Below, piece after piece: positions 8,589 to 17,010 of a stretch of 64,000 nucleotides of DNA. Where the stretch lies: contig JAJDWH010000050.1 of the NCBI GenBank assembly GCA_022825705.1, positions 1 through 64,000 of the forward strand, in the 5' to 3' direction. Within the stretch, counting starts at the first letter, position 1, and the number at the start of each line of letters is the position of its first letter. The notes under the pieces were generated by a model that worked only from the letters and a program-made list of their open reading frames with translations, made no database searches and was not told the DNA's origin. The DNA is from Alphaproteobacteria bacterium. GTDB lineage: Bacteria > Pseudomonadota > Alphaproteobacteria > TMED109. A program made the translations under genes and the position numbers.

Positions 8589-9041
8589 GATCAGCCTAGG
8601 GGCTGTCACCGCATGCTGAGTGATCGAAGCGGCGCTCACTTCCATCCGCCGCGCACTGTTCGCCAGCCCATGGGGCACTGCTCGAGAGTACTGCGCTGCC
8701 CGGGCGCCGACGGCCAAATCGCGAACGAGACACCGGTCGGACGCCTGATCGGGAGACGTGTCCGCGCGTGGAAGGCGGGATGGTTGTTGAAGGACTCGAG
8801 ATCTCTGGAATCCAGGTCCGACTGAAACGGTCAAGCCGTCGGCGGCAGCGCTGGATTTGACAGCGCCTGTAGCGGCCGGACAGCGCCGGTATGGCAGCAG
8901 GTGGTCACCGAGTCAGTCTGAATCGACACGAGACCCAGCATCGGTTTCGATGGCAGCTTGGCTCTCGGATGTCGGGGCTAGCAGGGGGACGTCTAGACTG
9001 CATACAGCCACTTCGCCCATCACCTTCCGTCGGAGGCCGCC
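8589..9041. other. Intergenic region, nothing recognised
   Basis: About 450 bases between the ThDP enzyme and the Ntn hydrolase. No coding frame, RNA gene or clear promoter was recognised. A GGAGG ribosome site for the downstream gene lies at its right end. Confidence 0.4.
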
Positions 9042-10760
9042 ATGTCCGTAGTGGCCGTCACCCGTGGTCACCATTACGTCGTGAGCACCGGGCACGAACT
9101 CGCGACACTCGCCGCGTTCGAGGTGCTCGACAACGGCGGCAACGCCATCGATGCGGGGGTCGCCGCGATCCTGGCCCTCGAAGTGGTCTACAGCGAGCAG
9201 GTGAGCGTTGCGGGGGTCGCGCCAATGATCATCCGCCTGGCCGAAACCGGCGAGGTGATCACGATCGCGGGAGTCGGAGGCTGGCCGCGCGCACTCGACC
9301 CCGACGCGTTCATCGCGCGGCACCGGGGCAGCATCCCACTCGGCGTGCGCCGCACTGTCGTGCCGGCCGCGCCCGATGCCTGCCTCCAGGCGCTGGAACG
9401 GTGGGGAACCATGACGTTCCGGGAGGTGGCTCGGCGCGCCGTGCACTACGCATCCAAGGGCTTCGCCCGCCATCCCGTCATGCTCGACTACCTGCGGGAG
9501 TACAGCGACGACATGCGTCACTGGCCGGACAACGTCGCCATCTGGATGCCTGGCGATAAGGTCCCTGAGCCCGGTGACCGGCTGGTGCAGGCGGACCTCG
9601 GCCGGGTCCTCCAGTTCCTGTGTGACGAGGAGCGCGCAGCCGCCGGTGACCGCAGGTCCGGGCTCGAAGCGGTACGCCAAGCTTTCTACCGTGGCGACAT
9701 CGCCAGCCAGATTCTTGCACACCAACGTACTCATGACGGACTGCTCGCGGCCGAGGACCTGGAAGCGTTCCGCTGCCAGGTGGTCCCTTCAGTCTCGCGC
9801 CGGCTTCGTCTCAACGGTGAGGAGATCGAGGTCCACGCCTGTGGCGCGTGGTGCCAGGGACCGTTCCTGCTCGAGGCGCTCTCCATCGCGGAGGCGGCCG
9901 GGGTTCCGGACATGGAACACGGTTCGGATGCCTACCTGCATGCCATCGCCGAGATCCTCAAGCTGACACTGGCGGATCGCGAAAGCTACCTGGGCGACCC
10001 GGACTTCGTGGACGTGCCCCTGGACACGCTGATCGGGAACGCCTATGCCTCCGAGCGGCGCAGGGCCATCGATCCCAAGGCCGCGTCCCCCGGCATGCCG
10101 CTGCCCGGCAGCATCCCGGGCCATACGGCCTACGTTCCCCCATGCGCCGCCGGCGAGGGGCCGGCTGGACCGCCGCCTGACACCTCGATCGTCTGCGTCA
10201 TCGACGGCGAGGGAAATGCGCTCTGCTCTACCCCGTCGGACACGAGCTGGGACACGCCGGTGGTGCCCGGTACGGGCTTCACGGTGTCGGCGCGCGGGGC
10301 GCAGTCGTGGGCGGTGCCCGGTCATCCCTCTTGCATCGCGCCCGGGAAACGTCCCCGCCTCACCCCGAGCCCTTGCCTCGTCCTTTCTCCAGGACGCTGG
10401 GTCATGCCGTTCGGCACCCCGGGCGGAGACGTCCAGATCCAGGCGAACCTGCAATCGCTCCTCAATCATCTCGCCTTTGGAATGCCGATCCAGGACGCGG
10501 TCGAAGCGCCCCGCCTCGTCACTCACAGCCATCCCGATACCTTCGCCCCTCACGCGGCCCAACCCGCACTGCTGACAGTCGAAGGGCGAATCGACGAGAC
10601 CGCATGTGACCGTCTCGCCGCACGCGGACACCGCATCGAACGCATGGCGGATTGGACACATTGGGCAGGCGGGGTATGCGCGGTCCGGAAGGACCTCGCG
10701 ACGGGCGAGATCGAAGGTGCCGCCGACCCTAGGCGCTGTAGCCGGGCGATGGGCTGGTGA
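9042..10760 (+). CDS. Gamma-glutamyltransferase / oxamate amidohydrolase-like Ntn enzyme
   Basis: A 572-residue member of the gamma-glutamyltransferase superfamily, made as one chain that cleaves itself to expose a nucleophilic Thr. The cleavage site is probably D380-T381 in PPPDTSIVCVIDGEGNALC. The downstream half has CIAPGKRPRLTPSP and the glycine pair in FGTPGGDVQIQ. The APGKRPR segment and lack of an obvious signal peptide fit the cytoplasmic HpxW (oxamate amidohydrolase) branch better than periplasmic glutathione hydrolases; the substrate is inference. The start at 9042 follows GGAGG at a normal distance. It lies between a 2-oxo acid decarboxylase-like gene and a Liv transporter. Confidence 0.8.
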   Translation: MSVVAVTRGHHYVVSTGHELATLAAFEVLDNGGNAIDAGVAAILALEVVYSEQVSVAGVAPMIIRLAETGEVITIAGVGGWPRALDPDAFIARHRGSIPLGVRRTVVPAAPDACLQALERWGTMTFREVARRAVHYASKGFARHPVMLDYLREYSDDMRHWPDNVAIWMPGDKVPEPGDRLVQADLGRVLQFLCDEERAAAGDRRSGLEAVRQAFYRGDIASQILAHQRTHDGLLAAEDLEAFRCQVVPSVSRRLRLNGEEIEVHACGAWCQGPFLLEALSIAEAAGVPDMEHGSDAYLHAIAEILKLTLADRESYLGDPDFVDVPLDTLIGNAYASERRRAIDPKAASPGMPLPGSIPGHTAYVPPCAAGEGPAGPPPDTSIVCVIDGEGNALCSTPSDTSWDTPVVPGTGFTVSARGAQSWAVPGHPSCIAPGKRPRLTPSPCLVLSPGRWVMPFGTPGGDVQIQANLQSLLNHLAFGMPIQDAVEAPRLVTHSHPDTFAPHAAQPALLTVEGRIDETACDRLAARGHRIERMADWTHWAGGVCAVRKDLATGEIEGAADPRRCSRAMGW

Positions 10761-11486
10761 CGACGCCGGGCGGGTCCGTTCTCGGGAGTATCAGGTCAGT
10801 GCGCCCCGCCGCATAGGTCGGTATTGGGTGTCAGTATCGGCAAGACGGGACCGGCTCCTCGAAAGCGAGGCCGCGGTCGGACCACCGGCATCGATCGGCT
10901 GAACACGTCCGGCCGGCTCACCACAACGAGGCGTCGGTGCAGCGGATTTGAGAACTGCGACTGGCCCATCTCAAGATGGGGGTTATCGGCCGGTCGGGAT
11001 CGATGACCGAGCCCTCCGCACCACGGCGGAAGCTCCAAGTTGAACGAAGCAGCCAATGCCGGAGCCGCAGTCGGGCTCGGGGTTTCGGCAACCCCGCGGT
11101 CCGAGCCCGGCGAGAATCAGGGACGCCCCGTCAGGTGGCCTGTGCTGCGAGCGTATCTCTGCGCGGAGCCGGTCGGGCTGCGCCGCTTCGCGTGGTGCCA
11201 CCGGAAGTCCACGTACTGATGGACTTACGTCCTGATTGATTTAGCGAAGTAGCCAGACGCTCCTGTCCATCGCGCGGCGGTCGGGATGTGCTTCGTGGTG
11301 CGCACCAACCTCACTCACCTGCGCACGGCAGCGAGTCCTATGGGTTGTCTGGCTCGTCCGGTACAATTCCGGACTGTGACTCTGCCTGGTGCCTTGTCCC
11401 GGATGACCTGCTCAACATCCAGATTGACACGAATACAGCGATACTCCCGGCAGACCATGAGCATGGGCAACTGAAGGAGACGGCAG
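10761..11486. other. Long intergenic region upstream of Liv operon
   Basis: About 725 bases without a supported gene. A perfect TTGACA lies at 11424-11429, but no acceptable -10 follows at 16-18 bases, so no promoter is assigned. GAAGGAGA just before 11487 is the ribosome site of the binding-protein gene. Nothing else was recognised. Confidence 0.4.
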
Positions 11487-12668
11487 ATGAGACGGTTTCT
11501 GATGGTGGCCGCGGCCTTGACAATGGCGACATCGGCGGCGCAAGCGGACATGAAGGTCGGCGTCCTGATGGGTTTCACGGGACCGATCGAGTCCCTTGCA
11601 CCCAACATCGCGGCGGCGGCCGAATTCGCAATGCAGGAAGCGACGGAGTCCGGTGCGTTCCTGGGCGGGAAGCAGGTCATCCCCGCGCGCGGCGACTCCA
11701 CGTGCGTCGATGCCGCAGCGGCGACGGCCACAGCCGAGCGTCTGGTGACATCGGACAAGGTCGCGGCCATCGTGGGCGCCGACTGTTCCGGCGTGACCAT
11801 TGCCGTAGCGAACAATGTGGGCGTACCGAACGGCGTCACCATGATCTCACCGTCGGCCACATCGCCCGCACTCACCACGCTCGACGACCAGGGCTACTTC
11901 TTCCGCACCGCCCCGTCAGATGCGAGACAGGGCAAGGTGCTGGCTCAGGTCGCCAAGGCGCGCGGCATCGAGAGCATTGCGGTTACCTACACCAACAACG
12001 ACTACGGGAAGGGGCTGGCCGACGCGTTCTCGAATGCCTTCGAGGCGGCCGGCGGCTCGGTCGTGCTGTCGGTGGCGCACGAGGACAGTAAGGCCGACTA
12101 CGCGGCCGAGGTCGGCGCGCTTGCCGCGTCCGGCGCGGAGCATCTCGCCGTGTTTGGCTATATCGACAAGGGCGGCAAGGGAATCATCCAGGCATCGCTT
12201 GACGCCGGCGCCTTCGACACCTTCCTGCTCGCGGACGGCATGGTGGGCGATTCCCTGGTTGAAGCCATCGGTGAGGCGCTGAACGGGTCCGTCGCGACCG
12301 CGCCGGGTTCCGATTCCCCGAACGCCAAGAAGTTCCAGGCCGCAGCAGCAGAGGCCGGAGTCGAGGGTTCCAAACCGTTTGCCGGAGAGGCCTATGACGC
12401 GGCGGCGCTGATCATCCTTGCCGCCCAGGCGGCAGGGTCGACGGATCGGGCGGCAATCCAGTCGAAGATTCTCGAAGTCAGCAACGCGCCGGGCGAGCAA
12501 ATCGGTCCGGCCGAGCTGGCCAGGGGTCTGAAGCTGCTCGCCGAGGGCAAGGCGATCGATTACCAGGGCGCGACGGACGTAGAGCTGACGGCAGAGGGCG
12601 ACGCCTCGAGCCCCTACAAGGAGTATGAGGTCATGGACGGAGAGTTCACGACCGTACGGGTCCATTGA
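11487..12668 (+). CDS. Liv-type ABC transporter substrate-binding protein
   Basis: A 393-residue periplasmic binding protein of the branched-chain amino acid/amide family (type I fold). It has a clear Sec signal peptide (MRRFLMVAAALTMATSAAQA) followed by MKVGVLMGFTGPIESL, the standard first strand and ligand loop. The segment VAAIVGADCSGVTIAVANN is the usual second ligand-binding region, and YTNNDYGKGLADAF is also typical. It opens a five-gene cassette with both ATPases and both permeases on the same strand. The ligand could be an amino acid, amide or short carboxylate. The adjacent amidohydrolase-like and decarboxylase-like enzymes hint at an unusual ligand, but that is speculative. Confidence 0.9.
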   Translation: MRRFLMVAAALTMATSAAQADMKVGVLMGFTGPIESLAPNIAAAAEFAMQEATESGAFLGGKQVIPARGDSTCVDAAAATATAERLVTSDKVAAIVGADCSGVTIAVANNVGVPNGVTMISPSATSPALTTLDDQGYFFRTAPSDARQGKVLAQVAKARGIESIAVTYTNNDYGKGLADAFSNAFEAAGGSVVLSVAHEDSKADYAAEVGALAASGAEHLAVFGYIDKGGKGIIQASLDAGAFDTFLLADGMVGDSLVEAIGEALNGSVATAPGSDSPNAKKFQAAAAEAGVEGSKPFAGEAYDAAALIILAAQAAGSTDRAAIQSKILEVSNAPGEQIGPAELARGLKLLAEGKAIDYQGATDVELTAEGDASSPYKEYEVMDGEFTTVRVH

Positions 12669-12763
12669 CCGATCGGGAGGCACGGGACCCACGGGCGAAT
12701 CCCGCCCTGACGGCGTCCCGGCCTTGTTGCTGAGCTAACGCGCACACCGGGAAGGGCACCCGG

Positions 12764-13555
12764 ATGATCCGCGTGGTGGATCTGCACAAGCATTTCGGTG
12801 GCGTGCGGGCGGTCGATGGGGCAAATCTGAACATCGGGGAGGGGGCGATTACCGGCCTGATCGGGCCGAATGGTGCGGGCAAGACCACCCTCTTCAACGT
12901 CATCGCCGGGGTCTACCCGCCCACCTCCGGCCGCGTCTTTCTTGCCGACGAGGACATCACGGGCCTCCGCCCGCACCAGCTCTATCGCAGGGGCGTGGTG
13001 CGGACGTTCCAGATCGCGCATGAGTTCACCACGCTGACCGTCGTAGAGAACCTGATGGCGTCGGTCGGCAACCAGACCGGCGAAAGCCTCGTCGGGGCGT
13101 GGCTGCACCGGGATCGCGTGCGCGTCGAGGAAGCGAAGCTTCGGGACCGGGCGGAAGAAGTGATCGAGTTCCTGAACCTCAAGGAAGTCGCCGATACGCC
13201 AGCTGGTGAACTCTCGGGCGGCCAGAAGAAGCTTCTGGAACTCGCCCGCGTCATGATGACCGGCGCCAAGGTAATCCTGCTCGACGAGATCGGGGCCGGG
13301 GTCAACCGAACGCTGCTGCGCTCCATCTCGGGAGCCATCCTCCGGCTCAATATCCATCACGGATACACGTTCTGTCTGATCGAGCACGACATGGACCTGG
13401 TCTCGCTGCTCTGCGACCCGGTGATCGTGATGGCGGAGGGGAAGGTCCTCGTCGAAGGTTCCCCCGTGGATGTGCGCTCCGACGAGCGGGTTATCGAAGC
13501 CTACCTAGGCTCCAAGTCGCGAACCGGCGGTCCCGGGACGGCTGGTCCCGCATGA
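12764..13555 (+). CDS. livG: Liv-type ABC transporter ATPase (LivG-like)
   Basis: A 263-residue ATPase of a branched-chain-type importer. Walker A is GPNGAGKTT near residue 43, the signature is LSGGQKKLLELAR, and Walker B is KVILLDEIGAG, where the usual DEP is DEI but the catalytic Glu is kept. The C-terminal FCLIEHDMDLV holds the switch His. It ends in ATGA, overlapping the start of the second ATPase by four bases. It sits in the inner-membrane complex with the LivH/LivM-like permeases encoded next. Confidence 0.93.
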   Translation: MIRVVDLHKHFGGVRAVDGANLNIGEGAITGLIGPNGAGKTTLFNVIAGVYPPTSGRVFLADEDITGLRPHQLYRRGVVRTFQIAHEFTTLTVVENLMASVGNQTGESLVGAWLHRDRVRVEEAKLRDRAEEVIEFLNLKEVADTPAGELSGGQKKLLELARVMMTGAKVILLDEIGAGVNRTLLRSISGAILRLNIHHGYTFCLIEHDMDLVSLLCDPVIVMAEGKVLVEGSPVDVRSDERVIEAYLGSKSRTGGPGTAGPA

Positions 13556-14256
13556 GCTTCCTGACCGGCACCGACATGTACGGCGGGTACGGCGGCGGCG
13601 ACATACTGCGCGGCTGCGCCGTTGCGGTCGACAAGGGCGAGATCGTGGTGATGGTGGGCCCGAACGGCGCCGGCAAGTCGACCGCCATGAAGGCCCTGTT
13701 CGGCATGGTGCGGCTCCGCCAGGGGGAGGTCCGACTGGCCGGTCAAGCCATCACCCACCTCTCGCCGCAGAGTCGCGTGCGACGAGGAATGGCGTTTGTT
13801 CCGCAAACCGGCAACATCTTCACGACCATGACGGTTCAGGAGAACCTTGAGATGGGCGCCTTTCTGCGCCGCGACGACATTTCGGAAAGCATGGAACGCG
13901 TGTTCGGACTGTTTCCCGCCCTTGGGGAGAAGCGTCGCCAGACGGCCGGGGAATTGTCCGGCGGCCAGCGCCAGCAGGTGGCGATCGGCCGCGCGCTGAT
14001 GACGCAACCGGCCGTGCTCATGCTTGACGAGCCCACCGCCGGAGTCGCGCCGATCGTCATGGACGAGCTGTTCGACCGAATCCTCGAAATCCGGCAGGCG
14101 GGCATCGCAGTGCTCATGGTGGAGCAGAACGCCCGTCAGGCGCTGGCGATCGCGGATCGCGGGTTCGTGCTGGTGACCGGCGAGAACCGGTTTACCGACA
14201 GTGGCCGGGCCCTGCTGGCCAACCCGGAAGTACGACGCTCGTTTCTCGGCGGATGA
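13552..14256 (+). CDS. livF: Liv-type ABC transporter ATPase (LivF-like)
   Basis: A 234-residue ATPase, the second nucleotide-binding subunit of the cassette. Walker A is GPNGAGKST, the signature LSGGQRQQVAIGRAL, and Walker B VLMLDEPTAGVAP, followed by LMVEQNARQAL with the switch His replaced by Gln-Asn as usual in LivF. It overlaps livG by four bases and precedes the first permease by six, so the genes are translationally coupled. Confidence 0.93.
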   Translation: MSFLTGTDMYGGYGGGDILRGCAVAVDKGEIVVMVGPNGAGKSTAMKALFGMVRLRQGEVRLAGQAITHLSPQSRVRRGMAFVPQTGNIFTTMTVQENLEMGAFLRRDDISESMERVFGLFPALGEKRRQTAGELSGGQRQQVAIGRALMTQPAVLMLDEPTAGVAPIVMDELFDRILEIRQAGIAVLMVEQNARQALAIADRGFVLVTGENRFTDSGRALLANPEVRRSFLGG

Positions 14257-14262
14257 CCGGGG

Positions 14263-15279
14263 ATGGAAGTCGACGTCGTCAATGCGATGGTCCTGCTGGC
14301 GAATTTCGTCGTCGTTCCAGCGCTTGCCTATGGATCGCAGCTCGCGCTGGGCGCGCTCGGGATCACGCTCGTCTACGGGATACTGCGCTTTGCCAACTTC
14401 TCCCACGGCGACCTGATGGCGTTCGGCACGATGGTCGTGATCCTGCTGACGTGGCAGCTACAGGCGTGGGACATCGGGCTGGGCTTCCTGCCGACCGCAT
14501 TGCTGGCCCTTCCCCTTGGCATCGCCGCGACCATCGCCGTCGGGCTGGCCGCCGACCGGGCGGTCTTCCGGTTCTATCGTCTGCGACGCAGCGCGCCGAT
14601 GGTGCTGGCCATCGCCTCGGTCGGTGTGATGTTCGTCCTCAACGGCGTCGTCCGGGTGGTCATCGGCCCGGATGACCGATCCTTTTCGGACGGCGCCCGC
14701 TACCTGATCAACGCGCGGGAGTTCAAGAGTCTGACAGGCCTTGCCGAGGGCCTGTCGATCCGCACCTCCCAGGTCCTGACCCTCGCACTGGCAGTCATCG
14801 CGGTTGCGGTGCTCTTCTGGTTCCTGCGGCGTACCCGCGCCGGCAAGGCGATGCGCGCCTACTCCGACAACGAGGATCTGGCCCTTCTTTCGGGCGTCGA
14901 ACCGGACCGGGTGGTGCTGCTGACCTGGGCCATCGCGGCCTCGCTTGCCGCGATTGCCGGCACACTCTACGGGCTCGACAAGAGCTTTCAGCCGTTTACC
15001 TACTTTCAGCTCCTGCTGCCCATGTTTGCCGCCGCGATCGTGGGCGGAATCGGCCAGCCACACGGGGCGATCGCGGGCGGCTTTCTGGTCGCCTTCTCCG
15101 AAATCGCCCTCACCTACCCTTACAAGAAGTTCCTGGGTTATCTCCTGCCCGACGACATGCGCCCCGTCGGCCTCGTGCAGCTTCTCTCCACCGACTACAA
15201 GCTCTCGGTCTCATTCGTGATCTTGGTCGTCGTTCTACTGTGGCGGCCGACCGGGCTGTTTCGAGGGCGTATCTCGTGA
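14263..15279 (+). CDS. livH: Liv-type ABC permease (LivH-like)
   Basis: A 338-residue inner-membrane permease with about eight to nine hydrophobic segments. LVYGILRFANFSHGDLMAFG near the N-terminus is the hallmark of LivH proteins, and ETDNEDL-like coupling residues appear as AYSDNEDLALLSGVEPDRVV. It is somewhat longer than the usual 290-310 residues because of an insert near residues 135-165. It ends at 15279, overlapping a GTG start of the next permease by four bases. Confidence 0.9.
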   Translation: MEVDVVNAMVLLANFVVVPALAYGSQLALGALGITLVYGILRFANFSHGDLMAFGTMVVILLTWQLQAWDIGLGFLPTALLALPLGIAATIAVGLAADRAVFRFYRLRRSAPMVLAIASVGVMFVLNGVVRVVIGPDDRSFSDGARYLINAREFKSLTGLAEGLSIRTSQVLTLALAVIAVAVLFWFLRRTRAGKAMRAYSDNEDLALLSGVEPDRVVLLTWAIAASLAAIAGTLYGLDKSFQPFTYFQLLLPMFAAAIVGGIGQPHGAIAGGFLVAFSEIALTYPYKKFLGYLLPDDMRPVGLVQLLSTDYKLSVSFVILVVVLLWRPTGLFRGRIS

Positions 15280-16658
15280 GCGGGAACGCGCGCGCCGCCA
15301 TCGGTTTCGGCGTGGTCGCGGCAGCGCTCCTGTCCATCGGCCTGGGCCAGTCCTGGTCGGTCAGCCTGGCGGTGCTCAACCTCTGCCTGATCTCGGCGGT
15401 GATGGCGCTTGGCGTCAATATCCAGTGGGGCTACGCCGGGTTGTTCAATGTCGGGACCATGGCGTTCGCCGCGTTGGGGGGTCTGGCCGCGGTGGTGGTC
15501 TCGCAGCCGCCGGTCCACGAGGCCGTCTCGGCGGGCGGCGCGAGCCTGCTGCTCGCCGCCGGAGCGGCGTGTCTGACGGTGGCGCTGATCTCGCTTGCCT
15601 GCCGACGGCTGCCGGCCGGCGCCCTCCGCACCATCGCCGTGGTGTTGGCAGCCCTCGCCGGATACTTCTCGATCGGCGCCTTCTTCAATCCGGCGGTGGA
15701 GGCTATCGAAGCCGTCGACCCGTCTTCCACGGGTTATCTCGGCGGGCTCGGGCTTCCCATCGTCATGTCGTGGGCAGTCGGCGGTTTGTTTGCCGCGGGC
15801 GCCGCCTGGGCGATCGGCCGCGTGGCGCTAGGGCTGCGCGCGGACTATTTCGCGATCGCCACGCTCGGTATCTCCGAGATCGTGATCGCAGTACTGAAAA
15901 ACGAGGACTGGCTCGCCCGGGGGGTGAAGAACGTCACTGGGCTCGACCGCCCGGTACCCTACGAAATCGGCCTCCAGCGGGCGGACTGGTTCCAGGACCT
16001 GGTGCACTCGCTACACCGGGACACGCTCACCGGACTGACCGAGACGGAATCCGCCGCCCTGCTGCGCGAACTGGTGGTTGGGGCCTCGAGCATCTTCGTC
16101 AAGCTCTGTTACGCGGGCCTGTTCGCCGCCGTCCTCCTAGTCGTGCTGCTGCTCAGCGAGCGGGCGCTCCGTTCGCCCTGGGGACGGATGATGCGCGCGA
16201 TCCGCGACAACGAGACTGCCGCCGAGGCGCTGGGAAAGGATGTCTACCGGCGCCATATGCAGGTCTTTGTGCTCGGCTCGGCTGTGGTTGGCGTTGCCGG
16301 CGCAATGCTGGTGACTCTTGATGGTCAATTCACGCCCACCAGCTACATCCCGTTGCGGTTCACCTTCCTGATCTGGGTGATGGTGATCGTCGGGGGATCC
16401 GGCAACAATCTCGGCGCGGTGCTTGGCGGGTTCATCGTCTGGTTGAGCTGGATCGAAGCCGAGCCGGTCGCACTGTGGGCGGTCGCCACCTTGACGGCAG
16501 CGATGCCGCCAGACGATCCGTTTCGCGTCCACCTGGTCGAGGCTGCGGCGCATGTTCGGCCCATCCTGATGGGCGTGATCCTGCTGCTGGTGATGCGGTT
16601 CACCCCGCGCGGCGTGGTGCCGGAAACGGTGGGCCGCCAAAGGCCTCTTTCTTCCTGA
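15276..16658 (+). CDS. livM: Liv-type ABC permease (LivM-like), long form
   Basis: A 460-residue permease with around ten membrane segments. NIQWGYAGLFNVGTMAFAALGG is the typical LivM motif, and MMRAIRDNETAAEALGKDV is the cytoplasmic coupling loop. It is well above the usual 320-420 residues. The excess includes an extra hydrophobic region around residues 75-150 and a soluble loop (about residues 210-265, ending TESAALLRELV). The GTG at 15276 forms a GTGA overlap with the livH stop and follows GAGGGC, so it is preferred to GTG 15240. It closes the cassette. Confidence 0.88.
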   Translation: MSGNARAAIGFGVVAAALLSIGLGQSWSVSLAVLNLCLISAVMALGVNIQWGYAGLFNVGTMAFAALGGLAAVVVSQPPVHEAVSAGGASLLLAAGAACLTVALISLACRRLPAGALRTIAVVLAALAGYFSIGAFFNPAVEAIEAVDPSSTGYLGGLGLPIVMSWAVGGLFAAGAAWAIGRVALGLRADYFAIATLGISEIVIAVLKNEDWLARGVKNVTGLDRPVPYEIGLQRADWFQDLVHSLHRDTLTGLTETESAALLRELVVGASSIFVKLCYAGLFAAVLLVVLLLSERALRSPWGRMMRAIRDNETAAEALGKDVYRRHMQVFVLGSAVVGVAGAMLVTLDGQFTPTSYIPLRFTFLIWVMVIVGGSGNNLGAVLGGFIVWLSWIEAEPVALWAVATLTAAMPPDDPFRVHLVEAAAHVRPILMGVILLLVMRFTPRGVVPETVGRQRPLSS

Positions 16659-17010
16659 CCATCCTTGCGCCTACCAAACGGCCCGCCGCAAGGAGAGGCA
16701 TGACGCCGAAATGCGTCTCTCCCACGCGCGGCAATCCGGGCGCCGACCGGTCCCGGTGGCGGCCCGAGCCCTTGGACCTGCCCGCTGTCACCCGGGTTGC
16801 GACCCTTCATGCCTTCCCCGACACCGGTGTCTCGAGGCCCGTTGACGGCTGACGGGTGCATGCGGGCCTGCGCCCGGACTTCTTGTGGCCGGATCCGGCA
16901 CGAAGAACGCCCGTGACCGGTTCTGCCGAGACGCCCCAGGCGCCCCACCCCGTTGGACGGCTGTGGGGCGCTCCGCGGCTACGTTCGGTCGCTCGGTTCC
17001 GTTCGCCTCA
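16659..17010. other. Region between convergent livM and BCCT genes
   Basis: No gene is supported in these 352 bases. They hold a strong hairpin at 16940-16971 (listed separately) and a weaker one near 16693-16721 (GAGAG/CTCTC with a bulge). Confidence 0.4.
16940..16971. terminator. Candidate bidirectional hairpin between convergent genes
   Basis: A perfect nine-base stem (GCGCCCCAC at 16940-16948, GTGGGGCGC at 16963-16971) with a 14-base loop lies between the stops of livM and the BCCT transporter. There is no U-tract on either side, so it is not a classic intrinsic terminator, but its place between convergent ends fits a 3'-end structure. Confidence 0.4.

Noticed and set aside
11424..11452. 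Perfect TTGACA as a promoter for the Liv operon
   Set aside because: No acceptable -10 hexamer occurs at 16-18 bases downstream.
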